A stretch of 64,000 nt of DNA from G963556115 sp963678205 (GTDB lineage: Bacteria > Planctomycetota > SZUA-567): assembly GCA_963678205.1 (NCBI GenBank), contig OY782760.1:1860001-1924000 (forward strand), in the 5' to 3' direction. Of this stretch, positions 17,136-26,078 are shown in pieces. The position numbers and the translations under genes are program-made. Below the pieces are notes generated by a model, which saw only the letters and a list, made by a program, of their open reading frames with translations, searched no databases and was not told the origin of the DNA. Numbering within the stretch: position 1 is the first letter of the stretch; each line of letters begins with the position of its first letter.

Positions 17136-18440
17136 ATGAATATTAAATACTTAGCAATGTTGCTTGTTGTTTTTGCTTGCTTCTGTAGCTTGGGGTACGC
17201 AGCGGATCAGGATACACAGGTTACAATTGATCTAAATGATGAAAGTGTCAGTGATCTGGCTCACATTCAAGGTGCAGGAAGTACTGCTGAGAATAAAGCT
17301 AAGGAAATAGATGCTGTTGACGCGTATGGAAGTGGAGAAGATAAAGCAAAAGTGAGGCTTGATACTTCTGGAGATGATCCATATGTTCTCGAAGAATATT
17401 CTCCTAATGATTATCAAACATATGATTTTTCACAGGTTTTGCCTGTAAAATTCCAGACTGAAAGCAAAAGTCAGTCATATTCAACAAATAGAGCTAACAG
17501 GTTGACTCTGGCTAAAGCTGATGTTACTATGCATACTAAAGCTGATGTTGATGGGCAGGATACAAATTTAGGATTAAATGAATATCATACTGCTTTTAGT
17601 GTTCCTGTTCTATATAAAGGTCAGAATAAGTTGATGTTTACTGTTGATTATGATTTATTCGACTTTGATACTAATATGCGTTTGAAGAATGATAGCCCAA
17701 GTAAGTATGGCTCTGCTGAATATGGAGCAGATTTACCTGATATGCAGAGTTTGTCATTTATGATGAACTATCGTTATGATATAGATGAGAGTAGCTTTGC
17801 TAATGGTTTCTTCAATGGCTCAACTGTTGGCGTAGATGTTGTTGTTGATTCAAGATCTGATATTCTCTTTAATAGTATTGATGAAACAAATCTTACTGCT
17901 CTAGCTAGTTTCCGTTTGCCAATTTTCGAAAATCAGGCTATTACTGTTATGGCTGGATACAGTAGTGATTTTAAAATGCCTATTGCTGGTATTGGATATC
18001 AACTGAATTTTGGTAAGACAAGTTACTTGAATATTGGTGCACCACTTGCTATGGTTCACATAAATTCTTCAGATGTACCTGGGGTTGATACTGAAAGATT
18101 TAATTTTGATTTTAATTATGTTCTTTTTGGTGATCTTCATACTCAGCTTTCATATGATATTATACTAGGACATCTTCAAGTTTATACAGATTTTGAATGG
18201 AATACAAATTCTTGGGCTCGTGCAGGGCGTTCTGATACTAGAGCAAGAGTTTTTTATACTGATTGTAGATGGGGCGGTGGTGTTCGTGCTGACTTCTTAA
18301 AATACTTCTATGCGAAGGCAGAAGGTGGTTGGGCGTTTGCAAGAAATATCTACGAAGATCGCAACTACTTTGATTATGGTAAGGGAAATGATATAGATGA
18401 TAGTGCTTACTTTAAAGTTGAGGCTGGTATAGTTTTCTAG
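17136..18440 (+). CDS. Predicted outer-membrane beta-barrel protein
   Basis: The first 22 residues are a signal peptide (LLVVFACFCSLGYAAD). Residues about 25-100 are acidic and probably unstructured. From about residue 120 to the end there are alternating hydrophobic/polar strands rich in Tyr, Phe and Asp (LMFTVDYDLFDF, LSFMMNYRYD, ITVMAGYSSDF, GGVRADFLKYFYAKAEGG), and the chain ends YFKVEAGIVF with a C-terminal Phe, the signal used by the Bam machinery. Substrate or role unknown; DUF6268-like barrels are a possible match by general look. It is alone between lpxB and a strong terminator. Confidence 0.75.
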   Translation: MNIKYLAMLLVVFACFCSLGYAADQDTQVTIDLNDESVSDLAHIQGAGSTAENKAKEIDAVDAYGSGEDKAKVRLDTSGDDPYVLEEYSPNDYQTYDFSQVLPVKFQTESKSQSYSTNRANRLTLAKADVTMHTKADVDGQDTNLGLNEYHTAFSVPVLYKGQNKLMFTVDYDLFDFDTNMRLKNDSPSKYGSAEYGADLPDMQSLSFMMNYRYDIDESSFANGFFNGSTVGVDVVVDSRSDILFNSIDETNLTALASFRLPIFENQAITVMAGYSSDFKMPIAGIGYQLNFGKTSYLNIGAPLAMVHINSSDVPGVDTERFNFDFNYVLFGDLHTQLSYDIILGHLQVYTDFEWNTNSWARAGRSDTRARVFYTDCRWGGGVRADFLKYFYAKAEGGWAFARNIYEDRNYFDYGKGNDIDDSAYFKVEAGIVF

Positions 18441-18456
18441 GTTGACAAATATTCTT

Positions 18457-18496
18457 ATAATAAAGGCCTGCTGATAATTCAGCAGGCCTTTATTAT
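18457..18496. terminator. Bidirectional-looking terminator
   Basis: Perfect 17-bp stem ATAATAAAGGCCTGCTG (18457-18473) with its complement at 18480-18496, six-base loop; the stem contains its own A and T runs, so it can work in both directions. It ends the beta-barrel gene. Confidence 0.85.
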
Positions 18497-18676
18497 GTAA
18501 AGTATTATTTTTTTGAATGTACTGAGTATTAGAAGTATATCCCATCGTTATGCAGATGCGTAATTAATTAGTATAACAATAATACATATCAGATTTTGGA
18601 AATTATAGATTAATTTATAGGAGTTAGGAGCTCTTGTGAACTAATTTGCAAAATTATTTTTAATAATAAAATAATA

Positions 18677-19155
18677 GGCAAAAAGCTATATTTGTATTTA
18701 AGAATTAATGGTAAACGCAAAGATAAAAGAAAACTCTGAAATAGCTATAATACAGGTAGCATTAAAACAGGTACTCGTATTGGTGAACACCTAAATAGTT
18801 TATTTTAGTAATGTTTTTATACAGTGAAATTGATCTAATAAAGTAGTGTAGGTCATTGTGAGTATCTTTGACGCTACTTGAGTGTATTAGGTATTTTTCC
18901 CGATTAAGTTGTGTTGAGAATAAGAGGTGCGATCTTGAATACCTATAAATGAATACTTAGTCCTGATTATAACGTATGCACAATAACTTATGATAATGGC
19001 AAGGAAATTGTTTGGCATGAGAAAATTGATGATATTTTTGTTATAAAAGTTATTGTTGTTAGTCTCATAACTCTTGTGAATGTGAGGGTAACTTGAATAT
19101 AATGGTTTGCTAAGACAGTGTAACTTGAAACGCATGAAGCTTGAGTTATATATTG
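18677..19155 (+). pseudogene. Decayed IS30-family transposase remnant
   Basis: Fragments in shifting plus-strand frames match the IS30 transposase at 61.5-62.5 kb of this window: KLYLYL-INGKRKDKRK at 18683, then NTGSIKTGTRI, then TITYDNGKE followed by WHEKIDDIF near 18980-19035, and finally NGLLRQ near 19112. Many stops and frameshifts intervene and the left part and inverted repeats are not recognisable. The fragments keep the same order as in the intact copy, so this is an old, heavily mutated insertion. The rest of the 1.1-kb gap holds nothing else I can support. Confidence 0.75.
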
Positions 19156-19573
19156 TATTTCAATTATAAGGAAGTGAAAATGAGGTTGACAGTCGGTTTA
19201 TAAAGGTACTAGGATTTAAAATTATTCATGGTATGTATAAATGGTTTTATAAGTTTCAAATTGTAAATTTATAACATAAGTTCAGAAACTGATATAGTGA
19301 TGAGTTTGATTATAATAGAATATTGATTATTTATTTCTATTGAACAGATATTTTGATTGAAATTCGGTGTGCAGATACGCAATATTAAATGTATGACAAT
19401 TTTGTAAAATAATATTGTGTAGAAAATTAATCATTTGTTTTCTTCTTGAAAGTTAGTAGTTGCTTAATAAAGTTTTAGAGCATATAAAGATTTTGTTGGG
19501 ATTGTGATTTTGGGTTTGTACATAGTCGCATTATCCTTTCTTGTATCTATCTTTCTTATAAAGGAGAAGTGAG

Positions 19574-20917
19574 ATGTTGATTCTGTGGTTGGTAGTTGCA
19601 ATTTTATTTATTGTTGTTGCAACTGCAAAGTTCAAGCTACATCCTTTCTTGGCGCTTATAGCTGCGGCATTTGGCTATGGTTTGCTTGCAGGGATGAAAC
19701 CAATGGATATTGTCGCTGCTGTTAATAAGGGGTTTGGAGGGACAATAGGGTATATCGGTATTGTTATTATTGCTGGTACAATTATTGGGGTGTTTCTTGA
19801 AAAATCAGGAGGGGCAAAGTCAATTGCCGAGAGTGCTTTAAAAGTAACTGGTGAAAAGAATGTGCCACTTGCTATGGCTATTGTTGGTTGGATTGTTTCC
19901 ATGCCTGTGTTCTGTGACTCAGGTTTTGTTATTTTATCACCACTGAATAAAGCTTTGTCAAGAAAAGCGAAGATAACATTGGCAACTGGAGCGATAGCAT
20001 TGAGTTTAGGGCTATATGCAACTCATACAATGGTTCCGCCGACTCCAGGACCGGTTGCTGCTGCTGGTATTTTAGAGGCAGACTTAGGTCTAGTAATTCT
20101 CTGGGGTATTGTCGTTAGCCTCGTGGCTTTAATTGGTGGTTGGCTATTTGCTATAACTGTTGCAAGTAGAGTTTATATTGACCCAGAGTTAGAAGTTGGA
20201 GAGCAAGTAGTAAAGAAGACTGAAGAAGATTATAAAAATCCTCCAAGTGCATTAAAGTCTGTCATTCCAATTTTGCTACCAATTATATTAATTTTATTAC
20301 AGTCAATTGCGAAGTATCCAACAAAGCCATTTGGAGATGGGGTATTTACTGAATGGATCATCTTCTTTGGACAGCCAGTTGTTGCTTTGTTGATTGGTGT
20401 AATCTTTGCATTTATGCTTCCTGAAAAGTTAAATCGTGATATGCTTGGTGGCGGCTGGGTAGGTCATGCAATTGTTGCTGCGGCAAGTATTATTATCATT
20501 ACAGGTAGTGGTGGTGCGTTCGGTAAGGTTCTACAGACTTCTGGAATTGCTGAAGCCGTAAAGGGATTGTTTGGTGAAAATAATAACCTTGGGGTCTTAT
20601 TGCCATTTATAATTGCTGCTGCGATTAAAACAGCTCAGGGATCTTCTACAGTATCTATTATAACTACAGCTGGTATAATCGCTCCGCTTCTTCCTACCCT
20701 CGGGCTTGATTCAGAGACAGCTAGAGCACTTGTAGTTGTTGCAATTGGTGCTGGTGCGATGGTTGTATCACAAGCCAATGACAGCTTTTTCTGGGTTGTT
20801 ACACAGTTCTCAAATATGGATGTTAAGCAGGGGTATAAACTGCAGACTCTTGGAACTTTGGTAGAGGGGTGTGTTGCTGCTGCTGCAGTATATGTACTAT
20901 CTATTATTTTGTTATAA
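19574..20917 (+). CDS. GntP-family gluconate/organic acid permease
   Basis: A 447-residue integral membrane protein with about 12 hydrophobic segments, in the GntP family of H+ symporters for gluconate and related sugar acids (or D-glycerate, D-serine). Family features: KFKLHPFLALIAAAFGYG near the start, VSMPVFCDSGFVIL, YATHTMVPPTPGPVAAAG and KTAQGSSTVSIITTAG. AAGGAG precedes ATG. No kinase or dehydrogenase for gluconate is adjacent, so the substrate is not resolved. It is a single-gene unit: an IS relic upstream and a terminator downstream. Confidence 0.9.
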   Translation: MLILWLVVAILFIVVATAKFKLHPFLALIAAAFGYGLLAGMKPMDIVAAVNKGFGGTIGYIGIVIIAGTIIGVFLEKSGGAKSIAESALKVTGEKNVPLAMAIVGWIVSMPVFCDSGFVILSPLNKALSRKAKITLATGAIALSLGLYATHTMVPPTPGPVAAAGILEADLGLVILWGIVVSLVALIGGWLFAITVASRVYIDPELEVGEQVVKKTEEDYKNPPSALKSVIPILLPIILILLQSIAKYPTKPFGDGVFTEWIIFFGQPVVALLIGVIFAFMLPEKLNRDMLGGGWVGHAIVAAASIIIITGSGGAFGKVLQTSGIAEAVKGLFGENNNLGVLLPFIIAAAIKTAQGSSTVSIITTAGIIAPLLPTLGLDSETARALVVVAIGAGAMVVSQANDSFFWVVTQFSNMDVKQGYKLQTLGTLVEGCVAAAAVYVLSIILL

Positions 20918-20945
20918 TAAAATTTGGTATTAGTTTAAAATTATT

Positions 20946-20977
20946 AGGGCTCTCAATTTTTGAGGGTCCTTTTTTTA
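20946..20977 (+). terminator. Terminator of the GntP permease gene
   Basis: AGGGCTCTCA (20946-20955) pairs with TGAGGGTCCT (20961-20970), two G-T pairs, then a T run, 28 bp after the stop. Confidence 0.8.
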
Positions 20978-21258
20978 TTACATAAATAGTTGCATAAACT
21001 AACGGTATAAAAATACTTCATAAAATTTAAGATAGTAAATAGTTTGATTGGGTTTATAATTTTTTGTGCTAGCGTGTTGGTAATTAGTATAAGCTAAATT
21101 TGATGTTTAATTGGCATAAGATGGTAATATTGTGTAATTTGATAAAATAACTGAATTAATCCGATAATTTAGTGGTTTTCAATTTTCAAAATTTTAAATT
21201 GTGGTAAAATAATGTAAGTATTTTTTTGATTTTAGGTAAACAATAACTTTGGTGAAAT
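20978..21258. other. Gene-free leader of the diguanylate cyclase pair
   Basis: Very AT-rich. No coding region. TCCGATAA at 21160-21167 resembles the -10 box found elsewhere in this window, but the matching upstream box is poorly spaced, so no promoter is claimed. Confidence 0.35.
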
Positions 21259-22407
21259 ATGTTTAGTGCTATAAAAAGTATGTACGCTACGATTATGGAA
21301 CAGGATGTTTCAAAGCCTGAAGCTGAAATTGAGGTCAAAATTGCGATGCATGTTTTGATCGTATTATTTGGTATGTCTATTATGGTAGTATTTTTGCCAT
21401 TGATATATTTATTGGGTATAAATTTATCTGGCAGGTATGCTATTTTATATTTATGTATTTGCCTAGCTTATATGTTTATCTGGAAGAAGAGGAGTATGCT
21501 ATGGGTCGATATTTTTGCGGTAATAAATGCCTTAAATGCAACTCTAATAGTGTCGTTTGGTGATTTTTCTGAATCAAAATTTATATGGGCAATAATGTAT
21601 GTAAGTTACGTTTATACTTTTGCTGATATCAGACGAGGAATAATATACCCTCTGGGTTTGTTGGTTTTGATAATTGTTACTCAGGTGTGTGGCAGGCTTT
21701 ATTTTGAAAATTATATTTTGATTTATGATCTAAAATTTTTATTACGCTTTAGTTGTATTTATCTGGTGTTATCTTTTGTCTTATTAACTTCTATATGTAT
21801 AAGAAGTATAATTCGAACAAAGCTCGATCTCTATAGCAGTGACTCGGCAGCAACAATAATTGAACTGGAAAAGGTAAGGAAAAAATTAAATATAATTGGA
21901 AATATTGACCATTTAACAACACTATTTAATAGGAGATACTTGAAAAGTGACGGTCAAGATTTTTTGGAGCATGGTAACCATAAGTTTCTTGCTTGTATGT
22001 TTATTGATGTCGATTATTTTAAAAAATATAACGATAATTATGGGCACATTGAAGGTGATAAAGTTCTGAAGAGTGTTGCGCATGAAATAGTGGGTATTTT
22101 GAGTCATCGCAACTCATTTACAGTAAGGTATGGTGGAGAAGAGATTCTATGTTTGATCAAGTTTGATCATGAACAATCTATAGAAAAGGTGGCAAATGAA
22201 ATTGTGGAAGGAATTTATTCAATTCAAATTCCACATGCTAAATCAAAATTTGGATGTATAACATGTAGTGTGGGTGTTGCTTATAAAGGAGTAGAAGAGT
22301 CGGTAAACTTGGAATATTTTATTGATAAAAGTGATGAGGCAATGTATATTGCTAAAAAGAATGGTAAAAATCAATATTATATGACATACTGCAGTTGTAA
22401 AGGTTGA
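21259..22407 (+). CDS. Membrane diguanylate cyclase-like protein with GGEEI signature
   Basis: Residues about 25-200 hold six or so membrane segments. The GGDEF domain runs from about 210: IDHLTTLFNRRYL, FIDVDYFKKYNDNYGHIEGD, then RYGGEEILCL, where the usual GG[DE]EF ends in Ile instead of Phe, and CSVGVAYKG near the end. Asp and Glu positions for metal and GTP are kept, so activity (2 GTP to c-di-GMP) is likely but unproved. No RxxD inhibitory site is seen at the usual distance. The next gene, 32 bp away, is a paralogue, probably in one operon. Confidence 0.85.
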   Translation: MFSAIKSMYATIMEQDVSKPEAEIEVKIAMHVLIVLFGMSIMVVFLPLIYLLGINLSGRYAILYLCICLAYMFIWKKRSMLWVDIFAVINALNATLIVSFGDFSESKFIWAIMYVSYVYTFADIRRGIIYPLGLLVLIIVTQVCGRLYFENYILIYDLKFLLRFSCIYLVLSFVLLTSICIRSIIRTKLDLYSSDSAATIIELEKVRKKLNIIGNIDHLTTLFNRRYLKSDGQDFLEHGNHKFLACMFIDVDYFKKYNDNYGHIEGDKVLKSVAHEIVGILSHRNSFTVRYGGEEILCLIKFDHEQSIEKVANEIVEGIYSIQIPHAKSKFGCITCSVGVAYKGVEESVNLEYFIDKSDEAMYIAKKNGKNQYYMTYCSCKG

Positions 22408-22439
22408 GCTTATTTTGTCATGGATGATAATGGTATTTT

Positions 22440-23573
22440 ATGATCAAGTTTATAAAAGAAATTATAGCCTCAGTTATACAGTACGATGTTACATCTGTTG
22501 AGTCGCGTAATAATATCAGATATGCTACGGTTGCAATTAATAGCTTTATTATTACTATAGTGCTACTTATACCTATGATTCGCGATCTTACAAGTATGAA
22601 CATAGGAAGATGTGTAATGGATATTTTATTAATTATCCTGTTTATTTGTCTTGCTGCCGTTTCTTGGATAAAAAAGACAAACTTTTTTGTTTACATTGCT
22701 ATAATCGCAATTGCTGTACTCCTTGGTATTTTCTTTATCTTCAAATATGATGGTTCAACATACTTTTGGGTGTTGACATTTCCTGTCTTAGTATTTCTAG
22801 GTCTGAGTTCAATAGTTAGAGTATATTTGGCAATTGGCTATTTCTTTATATTACTGTTTTCAGAGATATTTATATATGTTTTTAATATTGAAAATTTAGA
22901 GCATTACGAAATAATCTCTCTTGTACGTTTTTTCACTGCATATTTAGGGACAACTTTTATTTTATGTGCTGTCTTCTGGATCCGAGATCGCATTATTGAT
23001 CGGATAGAGATATATCATGAGGAGCAAGGGGGGCGTATTGAAGAGCTTGAAATAGCAAGGGCAGAACTTCGTTCGCTTACTAGTATCGATCCACTTACCA
23101 AGGTTTATAATAAGAGGTATCTTTATTCTAAAGAAAATAATTTTTTCAAGGATTCCCGTAAAAAATATGCAATAGCATTCTTTATTGATATCGATGATTT
23201 TAAAAAATATAACGATTGCTATGGTCATGTTGCTGGAGATTATGTGTTGATGAGGTCTGCTAAAATTCTAAAGGGATGCTTATATGATGCAGAGCATATT
23301 ATATTTAGATTTGGTGGGGAAGAATTACTCTGTTTTGTGAATACTGATGATTTATCTGATGGGAAAAAATATTCAGAAGAGATACTAGAAGAGTTTAGAA
23401 GACATAATATTGAGCATAAGAGATCTGATTTTGGGTATGTATCAGTAAGTATCGGTGTGGCATATTCTCTCATGGGCTTTGAGCTGGATTTGACCGATCT
23501 TGTTACCAGAAGTGACATGGCTATGTATAAAGCCAAAGTTACTAAGAATAATTGGTATATGTATGAGTGTTAA
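22440..23573 (+). CDS. Membrane diguanylate cyclase-like protein with GGEEL signature
   Basis: Paralogue of the preceding gene: about six membrane segments (residues 25-185), a short coiled linker (EEQGGRIEELEIARAELRS), then GGDEF domain with SIDPLTKVYNKRYLY, FIDIDDFKKYNDCYGHVAGD and RFGGEELLCF, where Phe of the signature is Leu. VSVSIGVAYS closes the domain. The two membrane halves differ more than the GGDEF halves, suggesting duplication followed by sensor divergence. Expected role: c-di-GMP synthesis in response to a membrane signal. A terminator follows at 23621. Confidence 0.85.
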   Translation: MIKFIKEIIASVIQYDVTSVESRNNIRYATVAINSFIITIVLLIPMIRDLTSMNIGRCVMDILLIILFICLAAVSWIKKTNFFVYIAIIAIAVLLGIFFIFKYDGSTYFWVLTFPVLVFLGLSSIVRVYLAIGYFFILLFSEIFIYVFNIENLEHYEIISLVRFFTAYLGTTFILCAVFWIRDRIIDRIEIYHEEQGGRIEELEIARAELRSLTSIDPLTKVYNKRYLYSKENNFFKDSRKKYAIAFFIDIDDFKKYNDCYGHVAGDYVLMRSAKILKGCLYDAEHIIFRFGGEELLCFVNTDDLSDGKKYSEEILEEFRRHNIEHKRSDFGYVSVSIGVAYSLMGFELDLTDLVTRSDMAMYKAKVTKNNWYMYEC

Positions 23574-23620
23574 TTTTAATACTATAATTTTTTATGGATA
23601 GTCAAACTTGAGAAAACTTG

Positions 23621-23657
23621 AGAGAGCTGTTTATGTAATCAGCTCTCTTTTATTTTA
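23621..23657 (+). terminator. Terminator of the diguanylate cyclase pair
   Basis: AGAGAGCTG (23621-23629) with CAGCTCTCT (23640-23648), perfect 9-bp stem, then TTTATTTTA. Confidence 0.85.
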
Positions 23658-23696
23658 GTTACTGCTCACGTATAATATATATTCAAGTTAGTATGT

Positions 23697-24770
23697 TTAA
23701 CCTACAGCGTTTGATTCTTCTTTTCGGTTTTTTTCTGCTTGAATGAGCATTTGAATTACCTCACTGGAGAGGTTCTTCTTGCCTGAGTTACTAATTAAAT
23801 GCTTCTTTGCATACTCTATAGGAGTATCTCCTGTAAAGTTCTTTAATGAAATATCAGCACCAAGTTCAAGAAGCTGTTCAATAATATTGAGTGGATACGC
23901 CTGATAATTTTCCTGGTAAAGTGAAGTTGCTCTTTTAACTGCCAAATGAAGTGCAGAATTTCCATCGTTGTCAATTTCGTTGATATAGGCACCCCATATA
24001 AGTAGACTATAAATAATCTTACTAGTATTTCGGTTAACATTATTGCTGGCAGCTACAAGTAAAATAGTTTTATTATTTTCATATTTAGTAGTAAGATTAA
24101 CCCCTTTTTCCAATAAAAAACCTACTCCGTTGAAGTTATTAGCCTTTACTGCTACATAAAGTGGGGATGTAACTTTACCAGGATATGAGGTGTTGATGTT
24201 TCCTCCTAGTTTTAAAAATTTATCAATTACTCCTCTATTAGTATTAATTGCAGATTCAAGCAGCATATCATTTACTAGCAGTTCATACATTTTATCAATA
24301 ACCTCAATATTCGGGTTGCGAGCAGCAAGGGTAACCAATGAATATATTGACTTTATATTCAGCTCTTTTTGGAGTTTTAAAATAGTCTCAACAATCTTGA
24401 AGTTTGGGTTATAGCATAATGCATAATACAGAGGAGTCCCAGCAATAGGGTTGTTCTTATCTACATTTTGGCTTAATGCTACTTGGTTAATATCAGCCCC
24501 ATAATCTATCAGGATTTCTAGAACTTTCGGGTCTGTATTATACTTTGCTGCAAGGTGAATTGCCGAAAGTCCATTCTCATCTGTTGCTGTTATATCAGCT
24601 CCTTGATTTAGTAGATTATTCAATTCAATGATTTGTTTGTATCCCTCATACTTTGCTGCAACTAGCATTTTCTTATTTATATTTACTTTGCTTTCAGCAT
24701 GAACAGGATTATGTGCAAGTAATATAATGCAGACAACAAGTATTCTGGCTAGGGCTGATAAGGTGTTCAT
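23697..24770 (-). CDS. Exported ankyrin-repeat protein
   Basis: A signal peptide (ARILVVCIILLAHNPVHAES, cleavage near residue 26) followed by ankyrin repeats for most of the chain: typical units NGLSAIHLAAKYNTDPKVLEILIDYGADIN, seen in pieces such as AIHLAAKYN, TPLYYALCYNP, SPLYVAVKANN, SALHLAVKRAT and DTPIEYAKKH. About eight repeats can be counted, some diverged. Ankyrin repeats bind proteins; with export, a periplasmic or secreted partner is inferred. CGGAG precedes the start. An upstream element at 24865-24911 is shared with the lectin-like gene at 49974. Confidence 0.85.
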   Translation of the reverse strand: MNTLSALARILVVCIILLAHNPVHAESKVNINKKMLVAAKYEGYKQIIELNNLLNQGADITATDENGLSAIHLAAKYNTDPKVLEILIDYGADINQVALSQNVDKNNPIAGTPLYYALCYNPNFKIVETILKLQKELNIKSIYSLVTLAARNPNIEVIDKMYELLVNDMLLESAINTNRGVIDKFLKLGGNINTSYPGKVTSPLYVAVKANNFNGVGFLLEKGVNLTTKYENNKTILLVAASNNVNRNTSKIIYSLLIWGAYINEIDNDGNSALHLAVKRATSLYQENYQAYPLNIIEQLLELGADISLKNFTGDTPIEYAKKHLISNSGKKNLSSEVIQMLIQAEKNRKEESNAVG

Positions 24771-24864
24771 TATACTTTCTCCGTTATAAAGGTTATTTAA
24801 AATAACACTATGATAAATTCATCTGAAAATAGAACCCTCATTAATTATTTCGGCGATTACCCGG

Positions 24865-24911
24865 TTATCGGACACAGACAATTTTTATCGGACTCTATAC
24901 TCAATAATTAC
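24865..24911 (-). promoter_or_regulatory. Promoter-like element shared with the gene at 49974
   Basis: Read on the minus strand from 24911: GTAATTATT, two bases, then GTATAGAGTCCGATAAA (ending 24884), and ten bases later TGTCCGATAA (24874-24865). The same string, 26 of 28 positions identical plus the second box, occurs at 49825-49872. It stands 114 bases before the ankyrin gene start. The layout (TAATTATT, 10 bases, TCCGATAA) resembles a promoter for an alternative sigma factor. Confidence 0.55.
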
Positions 24912-25180
24912 GGAAATAGTTGGTGCTCTTTTAAAAATATAATTATTTTTTTATGTTATTTTTTCGCAGGAGGTGCAAGTGATGAGTTAACCGCTTAAAC
25001 TATAAGTGGTTATAGTACTGGCTATTTTTTAGAAGAGGAGCTTGATTTAATTGATTGATGCTTTGTTTTAGAAAATGATAATTTGAAATAGTTGAGTGGA
25101 GCAATTTCGAGTCAATGTGGTGTCTGGGGTTTGGTCTTTTTAGCGTTGTTAAATTTATTTATCTGAAAATTGGAAGAACT
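24912..25180. other. Gene-free stretch
   Basis: No convincing gene. AACCGCTTA (24989-24997) and TAAGTGGTT (25003-25011) form a nine-base hairpin with one G-T pair but no T run follows directly. Confidence 0.3.
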
Positions 25181-25876
25181 TTAATTGTTTTTCATATGGG
25201 CGTTACTTTCGTATAACCCGCCTATCGGGCGCTGTGGGTGAGCACTATTGAGCGGTTTTACCTGAAAATTCCTTGAAAAGAACAGGCTTGTTGTTGCGGT
25301 GTATGGATTTAGTGGGGTGAAGCCGTGCATGTCTACCTGTAAAAGGTTGTTCGCTCGTAGTAATTCCATTGCTTTTGCGTATTTCTTGAATTCAGCTGCT
25401 CTGTCGGAATTATCAAAAATTATAATACCGTCATCATTGAGACACTGAATTGCTGCTTCAGTACTTGGGTATCTTAACATGCCATCAATTACGATAATAT
25501 CGTATTTTTGACCAGATTCAAAAATTGTTTCAACGTAATTGTTGTCTACACTTCGGCAGATTAGCTTTAAGTTATCTGGGGCCTGGTCTTTAATTTTATT
25601 ATACCATACCTCACGAGCTTCAAGGCTGGTTACCTCTTTGGCCTTATTTGCCCAGTATAGAGAGGAGCTACCGCAGCCGAACTCGAAAACAGTTTTGTCG
25701 GAAAAATCGAGTTGATTGAAGTATTCTATCGCAGGATATGTATACCAAGGGATAGGCTCTTTATTCTTATTTACACAGAGGCGTACATCCATACTCAGTT
25801 CGTACCCGTAATCATCGAGTAAAACCCTAGTAACACTTTTAATATTTTTCTCTTTATCTATTATGCGTTGTTTCAT
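25181..25876 (-). CDS. Class I SAM-dependent methyltransferase-like protein
   Basis: A 231-residue soluble protein. TVFEFGCGSSSLYWA (residues about 64-78) is the glycine-rich SAM-binding motif I, followed by VTSLEARE (acidic end of strand 2), then YDIIVIDGMLRYPST and DDGIIIFDNSDRA in place of motifs II and III. The Asp-rich IDG with downstream FDN is typical of the methyltransferase fold (FkbM- or O-methyltransferase-like). The substrate is unknown and no partner genes are adjacent. The start at 25876 has only a weak purine tract upstream. Confidence 0.7.
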   Translation of the reverse strand: MKQRIIDKEKNIKSVTRVLLDDYGYELSMDVRLCVNKNKEPIPWYTYPAIEYFNQLDFSDKTVFEFGCGSSSLYWANKAKEVTSLEAREVWYNKIKDQAPDNLKLICRSVDNNYVETIFESGQKYDIIVIDGMLRYPSTEAAIQCLNDDGIIIFDNSDRAAEFKKYAKAMELLRANNLLQVDMHGFTPLNPYTATTSLFFSRNFQVKPLNSAHPQRPIGGLYESNAHMKNN

Positions 25877-26025
25877 TTTATTATTTATAACTCTCGTCTC
25901 TGAGATAAGGCGTTAATGTAGTAAGATTTATTCATTGGATATTAATATCTGCTATAGTGTCTATTATTTAGCTATATTGTCAATAGTAGCTCTGGGGAAA
26001 TAATTTTAGGTACTATTGATATAGA

Positions 26026-26053
26026 TTGCCATTATCATATCTCATGTTATAAT
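26026..26053 (+). promoter_or_regulatory. Sigma-70-type promoter of fetAB
   Basis: TTGCCA (26026-26031), 16 bases, TATAAT (26048-26053). The predicted start of transcription near 26060 leaves room for the ATG at 26079 with its ribosome site, but not for the in-frame ATG at 26064. Confidence 0.55.
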
Positions 26054-26078
26054 ATGTTAATGCATGAAAGGGGGGCGT

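Noticed and set aside
18887..19135. 82-codon minus-strand frame
   Set aside because: It is the complement of the plus-strand IS30 relic and has no start signal.
21136..21170. Third copy of the sigma-28-like or shared promoter element before the diguanylate cyclases
   Set aside because: Only TCCGATAA matches; the upstream box is two bases off and the rest differs.
24810..24998. 62-codon plus-strand frame between the ankyrin and methyltransferase genes
   Set aside because: No ribosome site, overlaps the shared promoter element on the other strand, and resembles no family.
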